Positions 16,975 through 25,388 of a stretch of 64,000 bases of DNA are shown here, piece by piece. How positions within the stretch are numbered: position 1 is the first letter of the stretch; each line of letters opens with the position of its first letter. Under the pieces are notes generated by a model, which searched no databases, had not been told where the DNA came from, and saw nothing but the letters and a program-made list of their open reading frames with translations. The DNA comes from Lachnospiraceae bacterium (GTDB lineage Bacteria > Bacillota > Clostridia > Lachnospirales > Lachnospiraceae): contig JALCRM010000006.1 of the NCBI GenBank assembly GCA_022652545.1, positions 1 to 64,000 on the forward strand, given 5' to 3'. Both the position numbers and the translations under genes were made by a program.

Positions 16975-18341
16975 GCTGCCGCGCCTTCCTTTCCGAGTGC
17001 TTCGCGGATCTGCGGAAGATACTTTTCAACATCCATGAAGAGGATGCAGACAAACAGCACGACACTGATGATGAGGCCCAGCCAGGAGAAATCGAAACGG
17101 ATGCCGGAGATCACCGCAGCCGCCGGCTGTGCAGCCTTCGGATCGTAGCCGACTGCCGCAAGGATCCAGCCTGTGATCGCGGAACCGAAGCCGATACCGA
17201 CTTTGGAACCGATCGACTGGGAAGCGCTCATAAGACCTTCGGAACGGATACCTGTTTTCCATTCGCCGTAGTCGCAGGCATCGGCGATCAGTGCATAGAT
17301 GCCTGCAAAGATCGGGCCTGCACCGATGGAACGAAGGATCGTACCAAGCAGGATCAGGGACCTGTCTGTCCCGGCCACGCCGAGGACCGCGAAGCCTGCG
17401 ATCAGGCAGAGCGTACCGAGCAGCATGAAATTGCGCTTTGAAAACTTATTGGCGAACCAGGGCATGAAAAACAGTACGATGATGCCGGGCAGCTGGCCGA
17501 TGGACATGAGCTGTGTCATGAACATGGGATCTCCGAGCACGACGTTGCAGTAGAAAATCTGGGACGCGATCGCATTCGCGTTCATAAGGAGCGTGAGCGC
17601 ACCGATCAGGATGCAGAGATAGAAATAGCGGTTTTTAAGCACTGCGGGAAGCTGCTGTTTGATCGGCAGGTGCTCGGATTCAGAAACACCGCTGTCGGTC
17701 ATGCCTATCGTTTCTTTGATCGTAAGGCCGGGTACAAGGATGAGTGCGCAGGCGACCACACCGAGGATGATGCTGGTCGTGGTCCAGCCGAGGTTCAGTT
17801 CCATGGCAGTGACTGCAGTGCCGATGACAAGGCCGGAAAGGTTGTTGCAGATGGAACTGACAACGGAGGTCGTGTTCCTTTCCTTGGGATCCCTGGTCAT
17901 ACGGGCCAGCAGTGCGGCATGGGAGATGCCGAAGATCGTATATGCGATGCAGTTCAGGTAGATGTAGGTCGCATAGGCGTAGAGCAGCTTTGCGCTGTCA
18001 GACCAGCCGAGCGGCACGCCGAGGATCAGGACGATGCCTATGCCCACAAGAGGCGCGGAAAGCAGCAGCCAGGGACGGGCTTTGCCGAGCTTCGTATTTG
18101 TTTTGTCCACGACTGCGCCCATGATCAGGTCGGTGAAACCGTCGAGCACACGGCACAGTACAAACATCGTGCCGATCGCGGCTGCGCTCAGCAGAGCCGT
18201 GTCGGTATAGTACGCAAGAAGGAAGGAAGCCAGCAGCGTGCTCATGACGTTGCCGCCGGCAGCACCGGTACCGTAACAGATCTTTTTCCACATGGGGATC
18301 CTGACGATCTCCTGCTTCGCTGTATTGCCGTTCTGACTCAT
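16971..18341 (-). CDS. GPH (MelB-type) cation:glycoside symporter, 456 aa
   Basis: Twelve-helix carrier of the glycoside-pentoside-hexuronide family in the major facilitator superfamily. The N-terminal KICYGTGAAGGNVMS, the MGAVVDKTNTKLGKARPW loop and the central TRDPKERNTTSVVSSICNN loop are family hallmarks. The ATG at 18341 follows a GGAGG site; an in-frame upstream extension overlaps the AraC gene and lacks a ribosome site. The substrate is not readable. Position between the regulator and tanB suggests galloyl-glucose, a phenolic glycoside or gallate. Known L. plantarum gallate uptake uses a different carrier (GacP), so this would be a different solution. Confidence 0.9.
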   Translation of the reverse strand: MSQNGNTAKQEIVRIPMWKKICYGTGAAGGNVMSTLLASFLLAYYTDTALLSAAAIGTMFVLCRVLDGFTDLIMGAVVDKTNTKLGKARPWLLLSAPLVGIGIVLILGVPLGWSDSAKLLYAYATYIYLNCIAYTIFGISHAALLARMTRDPKERNTTSVVSSICNNLSGLVIGTAVTAMELNLGWTTTSIILGVVACALILVPGLTIKETIGMTDSGVSESEHLPIKQQLPAVLKNRYFYLCILIGALTLLMNANAIASQIFYCNVVLGDPMFMTQLMSIGQLPGIIVLFFMPWFANKFSKRNFMLLGTLCLIAGFAVLGVAGTDRSLILLGTILRSIGAGPIFAGIYALIADACDYGEWKTGIRSEGLMSASQSIGSKVGIGFGSAITGWILAAVGYDPKAAQPAAAVISGIRFDFSWLGLIISVVLFVCILFMDVEKYLPQIREALGKEGAAA

Positions 18342-18366
18342 TTTACTGCCTCCGTATGGATACGAT

Positions 18367-18403
18367 GTATGGAAAGCACCATGCTTTCCTTTGCATTCCA
18401 TAC
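18367..18403 (-). promoter_or_regulatory. nested inverted repeats upstream of the GPH symporter
   Basis: Two overlapping dyads share an arm. The inner one is ggaaagca-cca-tgctttcc (18371-18389, perfect 8 bp). The outer one is gtatggaa (18367-18374) with ttccatac (18396-18403, perfect 8 bp). They cannot form at the same time. They lie in the 112-nt gap between the AraC gene and the symporter, so they may be an operator, an mRNA processing site or an attenuator. No T-run follows. Confidence 0.45.
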
Positions 18404-18453
18404 TACCCTTGGCGGGGCGGCATTTCTTTACATGGATTAACTGTAAAATTACG

Positions 18454-19350
18454 TCAGATTGCACAGCCCTTCCGGTACTGCAGCGGCGTGGTGCCGTACA
18501 GTTTCCGGAAAGCGTTGATAAAGCCCCTGGCATCGGAGAAACCGCATACCAGCGCGATATTCAGTACGGTATCGTCGGATTCGAGAAGCAGTTCCTTGGC
18601 CTTGCCGAGACGGTAGCGCGTAAGATATTCCATAAATGTCAGGCCGGTGTTCCTGCGGAAAATGCGGGCAAAGTACTCCTTGGTGAAATGAAACTGCTGT
18701 GCAACTTCCGCCTGCGACAGTTTCTGCGCATAGTGCGTTTCCACGAACTGCATGACGCCGCGCAGCCGTTCCAGGTTCTTTGCGCTGTTCACGGGCAGCG
18801 CCTGCTCCCTCGGGACAAGGCGGTCGCCGCTCAGCAGATACAGCAACTCATAGATGAGACTCATGATGTGAAGATAGTCATAAGGGCGCATGTTTTCCGG
18901 ATGGCTGTCGGAGTAACAGGACAGTTCCCGCATGATCACTCCCATCTTCTCCTCGTCCTTCGTGCCGTCGGCGGTGAAATACATCTCCCCGATATTTGGG
19001 ATCATCTGCCGCAGGAAATCGACGTTGATATGCAGGATGATCGCGACGATCTCGTCCCGTTTGTAGGCCGCCGTATCAGAGAGCACCTTGTGGATGCTCT
19101 CCGGGTTGACGATGAAAAGAGAGCCCGGGTACGCCGTATGCGGGCGCCCGTCGATGTAGTGCACGGCATGTCCGACCAGCGTGTACTCGATCTCCAGGTC
19201 GGGGTGCCAGTGTTCCAGAACATCCCGCATGGTGCCGTCGGCATTTTCCTGCTTCTTCCAGACGATGTTACGGATGTGGAAAGGCGCATGGTAATAGTAA
19301 TCGATCACTTCGAAAAGCTGACTGTTTTCTTTTTTCACCGGCTGCTTCAT
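18454..19350 (-). CDS. AraC family transcriptional regulator, 298 aa
   Basis: Cupin-like N-terminal ligand domain (about residues 20-150; the LEHWHPDLEIEYTLVGHA strand is typical) and a C-terminal double helix-turn-helix (about 200-298) ending in GFSDARGFINAFRKLYGTTPLQYRK. It is the only DNA-binding protein inside the tannin operon and is the likely local activator, perhaps responding to gallate, a galloyl sugar or the released sugar. It starts 4 nt after lpdD, so it is in the operon and probably autoregulated. The tandem CCGCAGG repeats before the GH3 gene are a candidate binding site. L. plantarum uses a LysR regulator (TanR) for this pathway, so the regulator type differs. Confidence 0.9.
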   Translation of the reverse strand: MKQPVKKENSQLFEVIDYYYHAPFHIRNIVWKKQENADGTMRDVLEHWHPDLEIEYTLVGHAVHYIDGRPHTAYPGSLFIVNPESIHKVLSDTAAYKRDEIVAIILHINVDFLRQMIPNIGEMYFTADGTKDEEKMGVIMRELSCYSDSHPENMRPYDYLHIMSLIYELLYLLSGDRLVPREQALPVNSAKNLERLRGVMQFVETHYAQKLSQAEVAQQFHFTKEYFARIFRRNTGLTFMEYLTRYRLGKAKELLLESDDTVLNIALVCGFSDARGFINAFRKLYGTTPLQYRKGCAI

Positions 19351-19354
19351 GCTT

Positions 19355-19726
19355 TTACAGCTCCGCTTCCTTCACCGCGGCCAGGACCTCCGCGATCTGC
19401 TCCTTTGTGATGCCGTCAACGTGAAAGCCGCCCGTACACACGACGGCCGTATCGTATTTCACAGCACATTTTTCCGCCAGATATCTGCAGATCTCCTCGT
19501 CCCTGTGACCCGCCCTGTTGAGGACCGAGGAGGTGCAGCTCACACTGCCGTCGCCTCTGAGGGACGGGCGCGGCAGTGCCAGCACAGTACACCCCAGATG
19601 AGGCTTGTCCCCGCCTTCCGCGAGGACAAGGAGATCCTCGCCGACACGGCGCACCGTAACGGTCAGTTCCGCAAAGGAAAGACGGAACGTGTGCACGCTC
19701 TCTCTTTTGTCTGCATTCTCTGTCAA
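19355..19726 (-). CDS. lpdD: LpdD, gallate decarboxylase accessory protein (prenyl-FMN handling), about 123 aa
   Basis: Small protein of the LpdD family, the third subunit encoded with gallate-type UbiD decarboxylases and proposed to carry or protect the prenylated flavin. Matching features are VTVRRVGEDLLVLAEGGDKP, LGCTVLALPRPSL and a C-terminal VVCTGGFHVDGITKEQI. I place the start at TTG 19726, 7 nt after a strong AAGGAGG whose bases overlap the GH3 stop codon; that gives a length near the 127 aa recalled for L. plantarum LpdD. An ATG at 19846 in the same frame would overlap the GH3 gene by over 100 nt and is unlikely. The gene is separated from lpdB and lpdC by five genes. Confidence 0.82.
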   Translation of the reverse strand: MTENADKRESVHTFRLSFAELTVTVRRVGEDLLVLAEGGDKPHLGCTVLALPRPSLRGDGSVSCTSSVLNRAGHRDEEICRYLAEKCAVKYDTAVVCTGGFHVDGITKEQIAEVLAAVKEAEL

Positions 19727-19739
19727 AACAGGTCCTCCT

Positions 19740-22001
19740 TCACTGCCGGAAAAAAACTTCCCGCGTGACCTTAAGGCAGTTTTCCGAATCTCCGCCGACA
19801 TAGAATTCAAAGGTGCCGTCTTCAAGATGATAGTCCATGACGTCATCGTAAAATCCCATGTCCGCCTTTCTGAGCCGCAGCGTCACCTTCCGGCTCTCGC
19901 CCGGCTCCAGCCGGACTTTGGCAAACGCCTTCAGTTCCTTTACCGGCCGTACGATGGAAGCGACGCAGTCCCGCATATACAGCTGGACTGTCTCTTCCCC
20001 GGCCGTCTTTCCCGTATTTCCGACTGTCACCGAAGCTGTCAGCGTATCTCCCTCTTCGGACATTTCAAAATCGCTGTAAGCAAAGGAGGTGTAGCTCAGC
20101 CCGAAGCCGAAGGGATACAGTGCTTCCACAGGCGCATCCAGGTAGCGGGAAGTGAATTTGCTCCTGCTGCCGGGACGGCCGGTGCTCGGGTGGTTGTAAT
20201 AGCGCGGGCACTGCCCTGTCACGGATGGGATGGTGACCGACAGTCTGCCCGAGGGAGCATACTCCCCGAAAAGGACCGCGGCAACCGCATTCCCGGCCTC
20301 TGAGCCGAGCTGCCACGTTTCCAGTATGGCCGGTACGCGGCCGGCTTCCCAGCCGAGCGCAAGCGGCCGGCCATTGCACAGGACCAGTACTACCGGCTTT
20401 CCGGTGCCGAGTGCGGCCTCGATCATTTTTCGCTGCTCGCCCGGCAGTGTGATATCCGCGCGAGACGACGCCTCGCCGCTGTGTTTGTTCAGTTCCCCCG
20501 CACATACGACGATGACATCCGCCCCTTCCGCGCAGGCGCTGAATTTCTGTTCGTCAAAACACTTTTCGGGCCCGCCGCAGTCGGCATACCGCACCCGGCT
20601 GCTCCTGGCCTGCATACCTTCCAGGATCGTCACGCTCTCCGAACCTCTTCCGAGCGCGCTCCAGGCCCCCAGCATGTTTTCCCCGTCATCCGCGAGATCG
20701 CCGACAAGCGCTATCTTCTTATCTTTTCCGAGCGGCAGGATATCTCCCTCGTTCTTCAGCAGGACGATCGAACGCTCCGCCGAATCGAGAGCGGCCGCGC
20801 GGTGCTCTGCGGGCAGTTCCCCGTACCCCGCTGCCTCTTCCTCGGAGGCATAGGGATGCTCAAACAGACCGAGCGCTGTTTTGACTGTCAGGATCCTTCG
20901 CACTGCCTCATCCAGGGTCTCCTCTTTCACCTCTCCCGACCTGACGAGTTCTTCAAGCGACCCGGAAAATGCGCCCGAGCCCATGTCCATGTCCATCCCG
21001 GCATTGACGGCCTGTTTTGCCGCATCCTTCAGGTCTTCCGCAATGCCGTGACTGATGCATTCTTTGATGGCGTTCGCGTCGCTCACCACGAAACCCTTGA
21101 AGCCGTACTGCTTCTTCAGCACATCCCGCAGCAGGAAACTGTTCACCGTACAGGGCACGCCGTTCAGATCGTTGAAGGCCGCCATCACCGTCAGGGCCCC
21201 CGCTTCGGCACCCGCACGGAATGCCGGCAGATAAATGTTGAAAAGCAGCGACCTCGCCATGGAGACCGTATTGTAATCCTGTCCGCTCTCCGCCGCACCG
21301 TATGCCGCAAAGTGCTTGAGGCAGGCGGCCAGGTGTTCGCCGTCAATGTGGTTCTCCGCGTCGCGTTCCCCCTGCATGCCGCGCACCCTCGCGCGCGCAA
21401 ACACGGCCCCTAGAAGCGGGTCCTGCCCCGCGCCTTCCGAAATGCGGCCCCATCTGGCGTCGCGGGCTATGTCCAGCATCGGCGAGAACGCCCACTGAAT
21501 GCCGCAGGCCCTCGCTTCCTTCGCCTCGATGCGCCCCGTCCTTTCAAATACTTCTTCGTCAAAGCTGCAGGATTCCGCAAGCGGGATCGGAAACGCCGTC
21601 CTGAAGCCGTGGATGACGTCAAACCCGGTGATCAGCGGGATGCCGAGCCGTGACTTCTCCACGGCGATCTTCTGCAGCCTGTTGAACAGGGCCGCTCCGC
21701 TGACCATGACCGCGCCGACCTGCCCGGCTTCGATCATATCCTCGTGGTAGTCCTGTTTTGCACTGGACATGATCCTCTCGAATTCTTCGTGGCTGACTCT
21801 GCCGTCGGTCACCATTTCCACCAGTTCTTCGAATGGGACTTCAAACCCTCCCACGATGGAAGGGGAGATCTGGTTGAGCTGCCCGATTTTCTCCGTTAAC
21901 GTCATTTTGGAAACCAGCTCTTCCACGCGCTGTTTCTGTGCGTCGTTCAGAATCTCCCGGCGTTCGACCGTACTGTTTTCAGAAGTGATGACCATGCTCA
22001 T
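19740..22001 (-). CDS. glycoside hydrolase family 3 beta-glucosidase-like enzyme (BglX type), 753 aa
   Basis: GH3 exo-hydrolase with an N-terminal TIM barrel, a second alpha/beta domain and a C-terminal fibronectin-III-like domain (about residues 650-753). The barrel shows KMTLTEKIGQLNQ at the start, the sugar-binding GFDVIHGFRTAFPIPLA and the nucleophile Asp in GFVVSDANAIKE. No signal peptide is present. The start is ATG 22001, 8 nt after GGAGG; upstream in-frame ATGs lack a site. As first gene of the tannin operon it probably removes glucose from imported phenolic glucosides or deacylated galloyl glucose; other beta-glycoside specificities cannot be excluded. Confidence 0.92.
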   Translation of the reverse strand: MSMVITSENSTVERREILNDAQKQRVEELVSKMTLTEKIGQLNQISPSIVGGFEVPFEELVEMVTDGRVSHEEFERIMSSAKQDYHEDMIEAGQVGAVMVSGAALFNRLQKIAVEKSRLGIPLITGFDVIHGFRTAFPIPLAESCSFDEEVFERTGRIEAKEARACGIQWAFSPMLDIARDARWGRISEGAGQDPLLGAVFARARVRGMQGERDAENHIDGEHLAACLKHFAAYGAAESGQDYNTVSMARSLLFNIYLPAFRAGAEAGALTVMAAFNDLNGVPCTVNSFLLRDVLKKQYGFKGFVVSDANAIKECISHGIAEDLKDAAKQAVNAGMDMDMGSGAFSGSLEELVRSGEVKEETLDEAVRRILTVKTALGLFEHPYASEEEAAGYGELPAEHRAAALDSAERSIVLLKNEGDILPLGKDKKIALVGDLADDGENMLGAWSALGRGSESVTILEGMQARSSRVRYADCGGPEKCFDEQKFSACAEGADVIVVCAGELNKHSGEASSRADITLPGEQRKMIEAALGTGKPVVLVLCNGRPLALGWEAGRVPAILETWQLGSEAGNAVAAVLFGEYAPSGRLSVTIPSVTGQCPRYYNHPSTGRPGSRSKFTSRYLDAPVEALYPFGFGLSYTSFAYSDFEMSEEGDTLTASVTVGNTGKTAGEETVQLYMRDCVASIVRPVKELKAFAKVRLEPGESRKVTLRLRKADMGFYDDVMDYHLEDGTFEFYVGGDSENCLKVTREVFFRQ

Positions 22002-22024
22002 TAGAGTTTCCTCCAAACCGGCCG

Positions 22025-22145
22025 CCCTGCGGCCTGCGGTGCGCTGCGGATGCGCCGGGAACGGCACGCCTGCAGCATTTTCTGCATCCCATGAACCCAT
22101 CTTACCACCATTCCCTGCGGCCTGCGGGCGATAATTTCCCGCAGG
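22025..22145. promoter_or_regulatory. divergent control region of the tannin operon with tandem repeats and a dyad
   Basis: The 15-mer ccctgcggcctgcgg occurs perfectly twice, at 22025-22039 and 22113-22127. On the minus strand each copy is a tandem of CCGCAGG. The second copy overlaps a dyad cctgcggg (22121-22128) / cccgcagg (22138-22145) with a 9-nt spacer. No strong sigma-A promoter is visible for the GH3 direction, which fits activator dependence. Half-sites for the AraC protein are an inference. Confidence 0.5.
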
Positions 22146-22151
22146 CTGCAG

Positions 22152-22180
22152 TGGATAACCTCTGCCATTGCCTGTATAAT
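22152..22180 (+). promoter_or_regulatory. promoter for the 22201-25369 trio
   Basis: A perfect -10 TATAAT (22175-22180) is preceded at 17 bp by tggata (22152-22157), a four-of-six match to the -35 consensus. Transcription would start near 22187, very close to the first ATG at 22201. Confidence 0.6.
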
Positions 22181-22200
22181 TAAATAATTGATTTTATATT

Positions 22201-23493
22201 ATGAAAGGGAAGTGTCACGGCCGGAATATGAAGCAACCCCGTAAATGGTACAAACTCGACAATGTAGCAACGATCATGCCGTCCGCTGCGCACGGCGTCA
22301 ATACGCGCGTCTTCCGCATCGCCTGCGAGCTTCTTGAGGACGTGGACGGCGTTGTGCTGCAGGAAGCTCTGGACAGGACGATCGTAAGCTTTCCGTACCT
22401 GCTTTCGGTCCTGCGCAAGGGTCTGTTCTGGTATTACCTGGATTCGCGCGACATCCGCCCCGTCGTCACGGAGGACGCGCTGCCTGCCTGCAGTCCCCTC
22501 TATTACCCCGGCAGGAAAAACCTGCTTTTCCGTGTCACCTGGTACCGCAAGCGCATCAACCTCGAAATGTTCCACGCCCTCATGGACGGCACCGGCGGCC
22601 TTGTTTTCCTGAAAGCCCTGGTCACCTGCTACCTTTCGATCCGGCACGGCTTCCGGCTTCCTGACGCACCCGACGGGACGGCTTCGCAGGAAGACCAGGC
22701 CGTGGACGCATACCGCCATTACTACGAGCGCCAGAAGGGTCTCCGCCAGCTGCAGGCCATGGCCTCCAGCAGGGCTTACTGCCTGCGGGGCGAACGCGAT
22801 CAGGACCTTCTCCCCCACCTCATCGAAGGCACGGTCTCCGCATCGCGGTTCGTAAAGGCCGCAAAGGAAAACAGCGCTTCCGTGGGCGTTTTTGCCGTTT
22901 CGGTCTATATCGCGGCAGCGATGGACGAGATGTCCGTCCGGGACAGGAAACGGCCGATCGTCGTCAGTGTGCCCATCGATCTGCGCAGATTCTTCCCTTC
23001 GGGCACGAACCGCAATTTCTTCGGTGTGATCAATGTTTTCTACCGGCCGAAGGAGTACGACGGCAAATTTGAAAGCATCGTCACGGCAGTCAGGGAATCC
23101 TTTGCAAAACAGCTCTCCGCCGGCAATGTCTCACAGGTCATGAACTCTTATGAGGAGCTCGAACACAACATGGCCATCAAGATGGTCCCGCTGTTTTTCA
23201 AGGATATCGCCACCGGCTTTCTGAACGACCTGGCCCTGAAGGGTGAAACAACCACGCTGTCGAACCTCGGGACCATCGAAATGCCGGAGGAAACGGTCCC
23301 CTACATCAGCAAATTCTGCCCGTTCATGACGGCATACTCCGAGCAGATCTGCGTGGCCACGTTCGGGGACAACATGGTCTTCGGGGAAGTGAGTGCCTAT
23401 ACGACGCATACCATAATGCTCAATTTCTTCCGGCGTCTCGTGGCTCTGGACATTCCCGTGGAGCTGGCCAGCAACGACTTTGAGGAGGCGTGA
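22201..23493 (+). CDS. CAT/condensation-fold acyltransferase-like protein (alcohol-acetyltransferase-like), 430 aa
   Basis: The fold resembles the chloramphenicol-acetyltransferase/condensation superfamily. The motif HALMDGTGGLVFL (about residues 121-133) matches the HxxxDG catalytic signature, and the C-terminal half has FFGVINVFY and the sNLGTIEMP strand typical of these transferases. The start is uncertain: ATG 22201 lies about 14 nt after the predicted transcription start and has no ribosome site, while ATG 22228 (residue 10) begins at KQPRKWYKLDN, a common start in relatives. The gene is joined to the DUF6320 gene by TGATG. The acyl donor and acceptor are unknown. Confidence 0.7.
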   Translation: MKGKCHGRNMKQPRKWYKLDNVATIMPSAAHGVNTRVFRIACELLEDVDGVVLQEALDRTIVSFPYLLSVLRKGLFWYYLDSRDIRPVVTEDALPACSPLYYPGRKNLLFRVTWYRKRINLEMFHALMDGTGGLVFLKALVTCYLSIRHGFRLPDAPDGTASQEDQAVDAYRHYYERQKGLRQLQAMASSRAYCLRGERDQDLLPHLIEGTVSASRFVKAAKENSASVGVFAVSVYIAAAMDEMSVRDRKRPIVVSVPIDLRRFFPSGTNRNFFGVINVFYRPKEYDGKFESIVTAVRESFAKQLSAGNVSQVMNSYEELEHNMAIKMVPLFFKDIATGFLNDLALKGETTTLSNLGTIEMPEETVPYISKFCPFMTAYSEQICVATFGDNMVFGEVSAYTTHTIMLNFFRRLVALDIPVELASNDFEEA

Positions 23494-24164
23494 TGCAGTA
23501 CTGTCCGAAATGCAGAATACAGATCCGTGGGCACAAGAAGTGCTGTCCGCTGTGTCAGGGCAGGCTCACCGGGGAACCTGAGGATTCTCCTTTCCCCGTT
23601 GTCCGCAAATCTCTCCTGACCGGCATAGGCCTGATCAGGATCGCCACGTTCATCTTCCTGGCCTCCGAGATCGCCATGGGCACTGCCGCCTTCCTGGCGA
23701 CCAGCGCCGCACATCACCCCATCCCCTGGATCCCGATCGTCATGACAGGCGGTGTCGTCGTCTGGCTGGATCTGGTCGTGGCCTTCAATCTCCGCAACAA
23801 TATCCTCAAGATCATCACTTTCGAAGCTTATATCGCCATGATCATCGATTACGTGATCGACAGGATGACCGGCTTCGCCGGATGGTCGGTGGTCTGGATG
23901 ATCCCGGCCACCTTCCTCGGTCTGGCTGTTGTGACCCTGGCCATCGGAAAGGCCGCGAAACTGCATCTGGAAGACTACATCATCTATATCCTTTTTGACA
24001 CTTTGTTCAGCATGCTGCAGATCATCCCCATCGTGCGGGGACAGAATCACTTCGAATGGATGGCCGTGGTCTGTATGGCTTTATACCTGATCCTGTTCAC
24101 CGCAACGCTCATATTCCGTTTCAGCGAGCTTCGGAATGCCACGGAAAAGTTCTTCAACGTCTGA
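23493..24164 (+). CDS. DUF6320-type membrane protein with N-terminal zinc ribbon, 223 aa
   Basis: The N terminus carries two CxxC pairs (CPKC at about 4-7, CPLC at about 23-26) that should form a zinc ribbon. It is followed by five or six hydrophobic helices, for example near residues 48-68, 78-98, 104-125, 130-150 and 178-210. The ATG at 23493 shares its A with the upstream stop codon (TGATG) and has GAGGAGG 4 nt before it. I recognise it as the DUF6320 group seen in Lachnospiraceae, where function is unknown. Tight coupling with the acyltransferase suggests a shared membrane-associated task. Confidence 0.7.
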   Translation: MQYCPKCRIQIRGHKKCCPLCQGRLTGEPEDSPFPVVRKSLLTGIGLIRIATFIFLASEIAMGTAAFLATSAAHHPIPWIPIVMTGGVVVWLDLVVAFNLRNNILKIITFEAYIAMIIDYVIDRMTGFAGWSVVWMIPATFLGLAVVTLAIGKAAKLHLEDYIIYILFDTLFSMLQIIPIVRGQNHFEWMAVVCMALYLILFTATLIFRFSELRNATEKFFNV

Positions 24165-24175
24165 AAGGCGAATCT

Positions 24176-25369
24176 ATGCCCAGGAAAAACGCGGGTAACC
24201 GCTTCAATCTGAAAAACGGCCTGGCCTTTGCATACCGCATGGGCGATATGCTGGAAAACACCGTGAGCTGCGCCATTGCGAATTCTCCCATGGAAGCGCC
24301 TGTGCTGCGCGGAGAGCCGGAAGCCTCTACCTGGTACCGCGTACCGGTCGCAGAGGGGATCGCCGGAGACGGATCGGACTATTACATATATGTCAGCCAC
24401 GGCACCTGCAGGCATCTGTGCGTGTTTTTCTCCGGAGGCGGCGTGGCCTGGAACGAATACACCGCGGCGCGCCCTGTCACCGGCGGCAAGCTGACAGCAG
24501 GCATGCCCAACTACTACTGGAACAATCTGCGCCCGTTCACACAGCTGATGAACATCCGGACCGGCATCACCGACCTCTCCAATCCGCTGAACCCGTTCCG
24601 GAACTGGAACTTTGTGATCGTGACATATGCCACAGGAGACTTCCATGTCGGCAACAGCGACTTTTTCTTCACTTCGGAGGAGGGCCGCCAGAAAGTCGTG
24701 CATTTCCGGGGCCACCGGAATTTTGAAGCAGCCATGAAGCGGGCGGTGAAACTCTTCCCGAACCCCGACAAACTCCTGATCGCCGGAGACAGTGCCGGTG
24801 CCTTTGCGGTACCGGCGCTCACGGATGAGATCCTGCAAAACAGCTATCCTGCCTGCAGGGATGTCACCCTCCTGTCCGACAGCGGCCTTCTTCTGTATCA
24901 CCACTGGAAACGTACCGCACGCGATATCTGGAAGGCTTCTCCTTCGATCTGGAAACCGATCCGCAGCGACAATCTCACGATGGACTGGTACCGCAACCTT
25001 TACGCTCGATACGGCGAACGTCTCCGCTACCTGTATGCAAGCTCAACGCGGGATTATCTCCTCAGCGCCTATTACAACGACGTTGTCAGCAAATCCTACC
25101 GCACGGACGAAGATGTGCAGGAAGCGTATTTCGGGCAGCTTCGGGAAATGCTGAAGGATTTCAAGGCCATGGCCCCGCACGCCGGCTTTTTCATCAATGA
25201 CTTCCGGAATCTGGCCGTCTACCCCGGGCTGCGCGGCGGGACGGTGCATACAGCCGTGCGGCAGCTGAGTTTCTACCTCCGCACGAAGAGCGGCGAGACC
25301 ATGGCACAGTGGCTCGCAAATGCCGTGGAGGGTGACGTGCGCAGCGAAGGCCTGGAGTACCTGAAGTGA
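24176..25369 (+). CDS. pectinacetylesterase/NOTUM-like alpha/beta hydrolase, 397 aa
   Basis: Resembles the pectinacetylesterase family: the N-terminal block HGTCRHLCVFFSGGG-VAW, a WNNLRPF segment, an IVTYATGDFHVGN strand, and the nucleophile elbow LLIAGDSAGAFAV (about residues 200-212). The C terminus has the expected His region near GGTVHTAVRQ. No signal peptide is present, so the substrate is presumably cytoplasmic, unlike secreted pectin esterases. The start is ATG 24176, 11 nt after the upstream stop, with an AAAGG site. It ends 19 nt from the convergent rhamnosidase gene, with no clear terminator between them. It may deacylate the product of the acyltransferase encoded two genes upstream (inference). 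Confidence 0.72.
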   Translation: MPRKNAGNRFNLKNGLAFAYRMGDMLENTVSCAIANSPMEAPVLRGEPEASTWYRVPVAEGIAGDGSDYYIYVSHGTCRHLCVFFSGGGVAWNEYTAARPVTGGKLTAGMPNYYWNNLRPFTQLMNIRTGITDLSNPLNPFRNWNFVIVTYATGDFHVGNSDFFFTSEEGRQKVVHFRGHRNFEAAMKRAVKLFPNPDKLLIAGDSAGAFAVPALTDEILQNSYPACRDVTLLSDSGLLLYHHWKRTARDIWKASPSIWKPIRSDNLTMDWYRNLYARYGERLRYLYASSTRDYLLSAYYNDVVSKSYRTDEDVQEAYFGQLREMLKDFKAMAPHAGFFINDFRNLAVYPGLRGGTVHTAVRQLSFYLRTKSGETMAQWLANAVEGDVRSEGLEYLK

Positions 25370-25388
25370 AGCTGCTTCCCCGGGCACG

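Noticed and set aside
25370..25388. Terminator between the convergent esterase and GH78 genes
   Set aside because: The 19-nt gap has no stem with a T-run; transcripts probably overlap.
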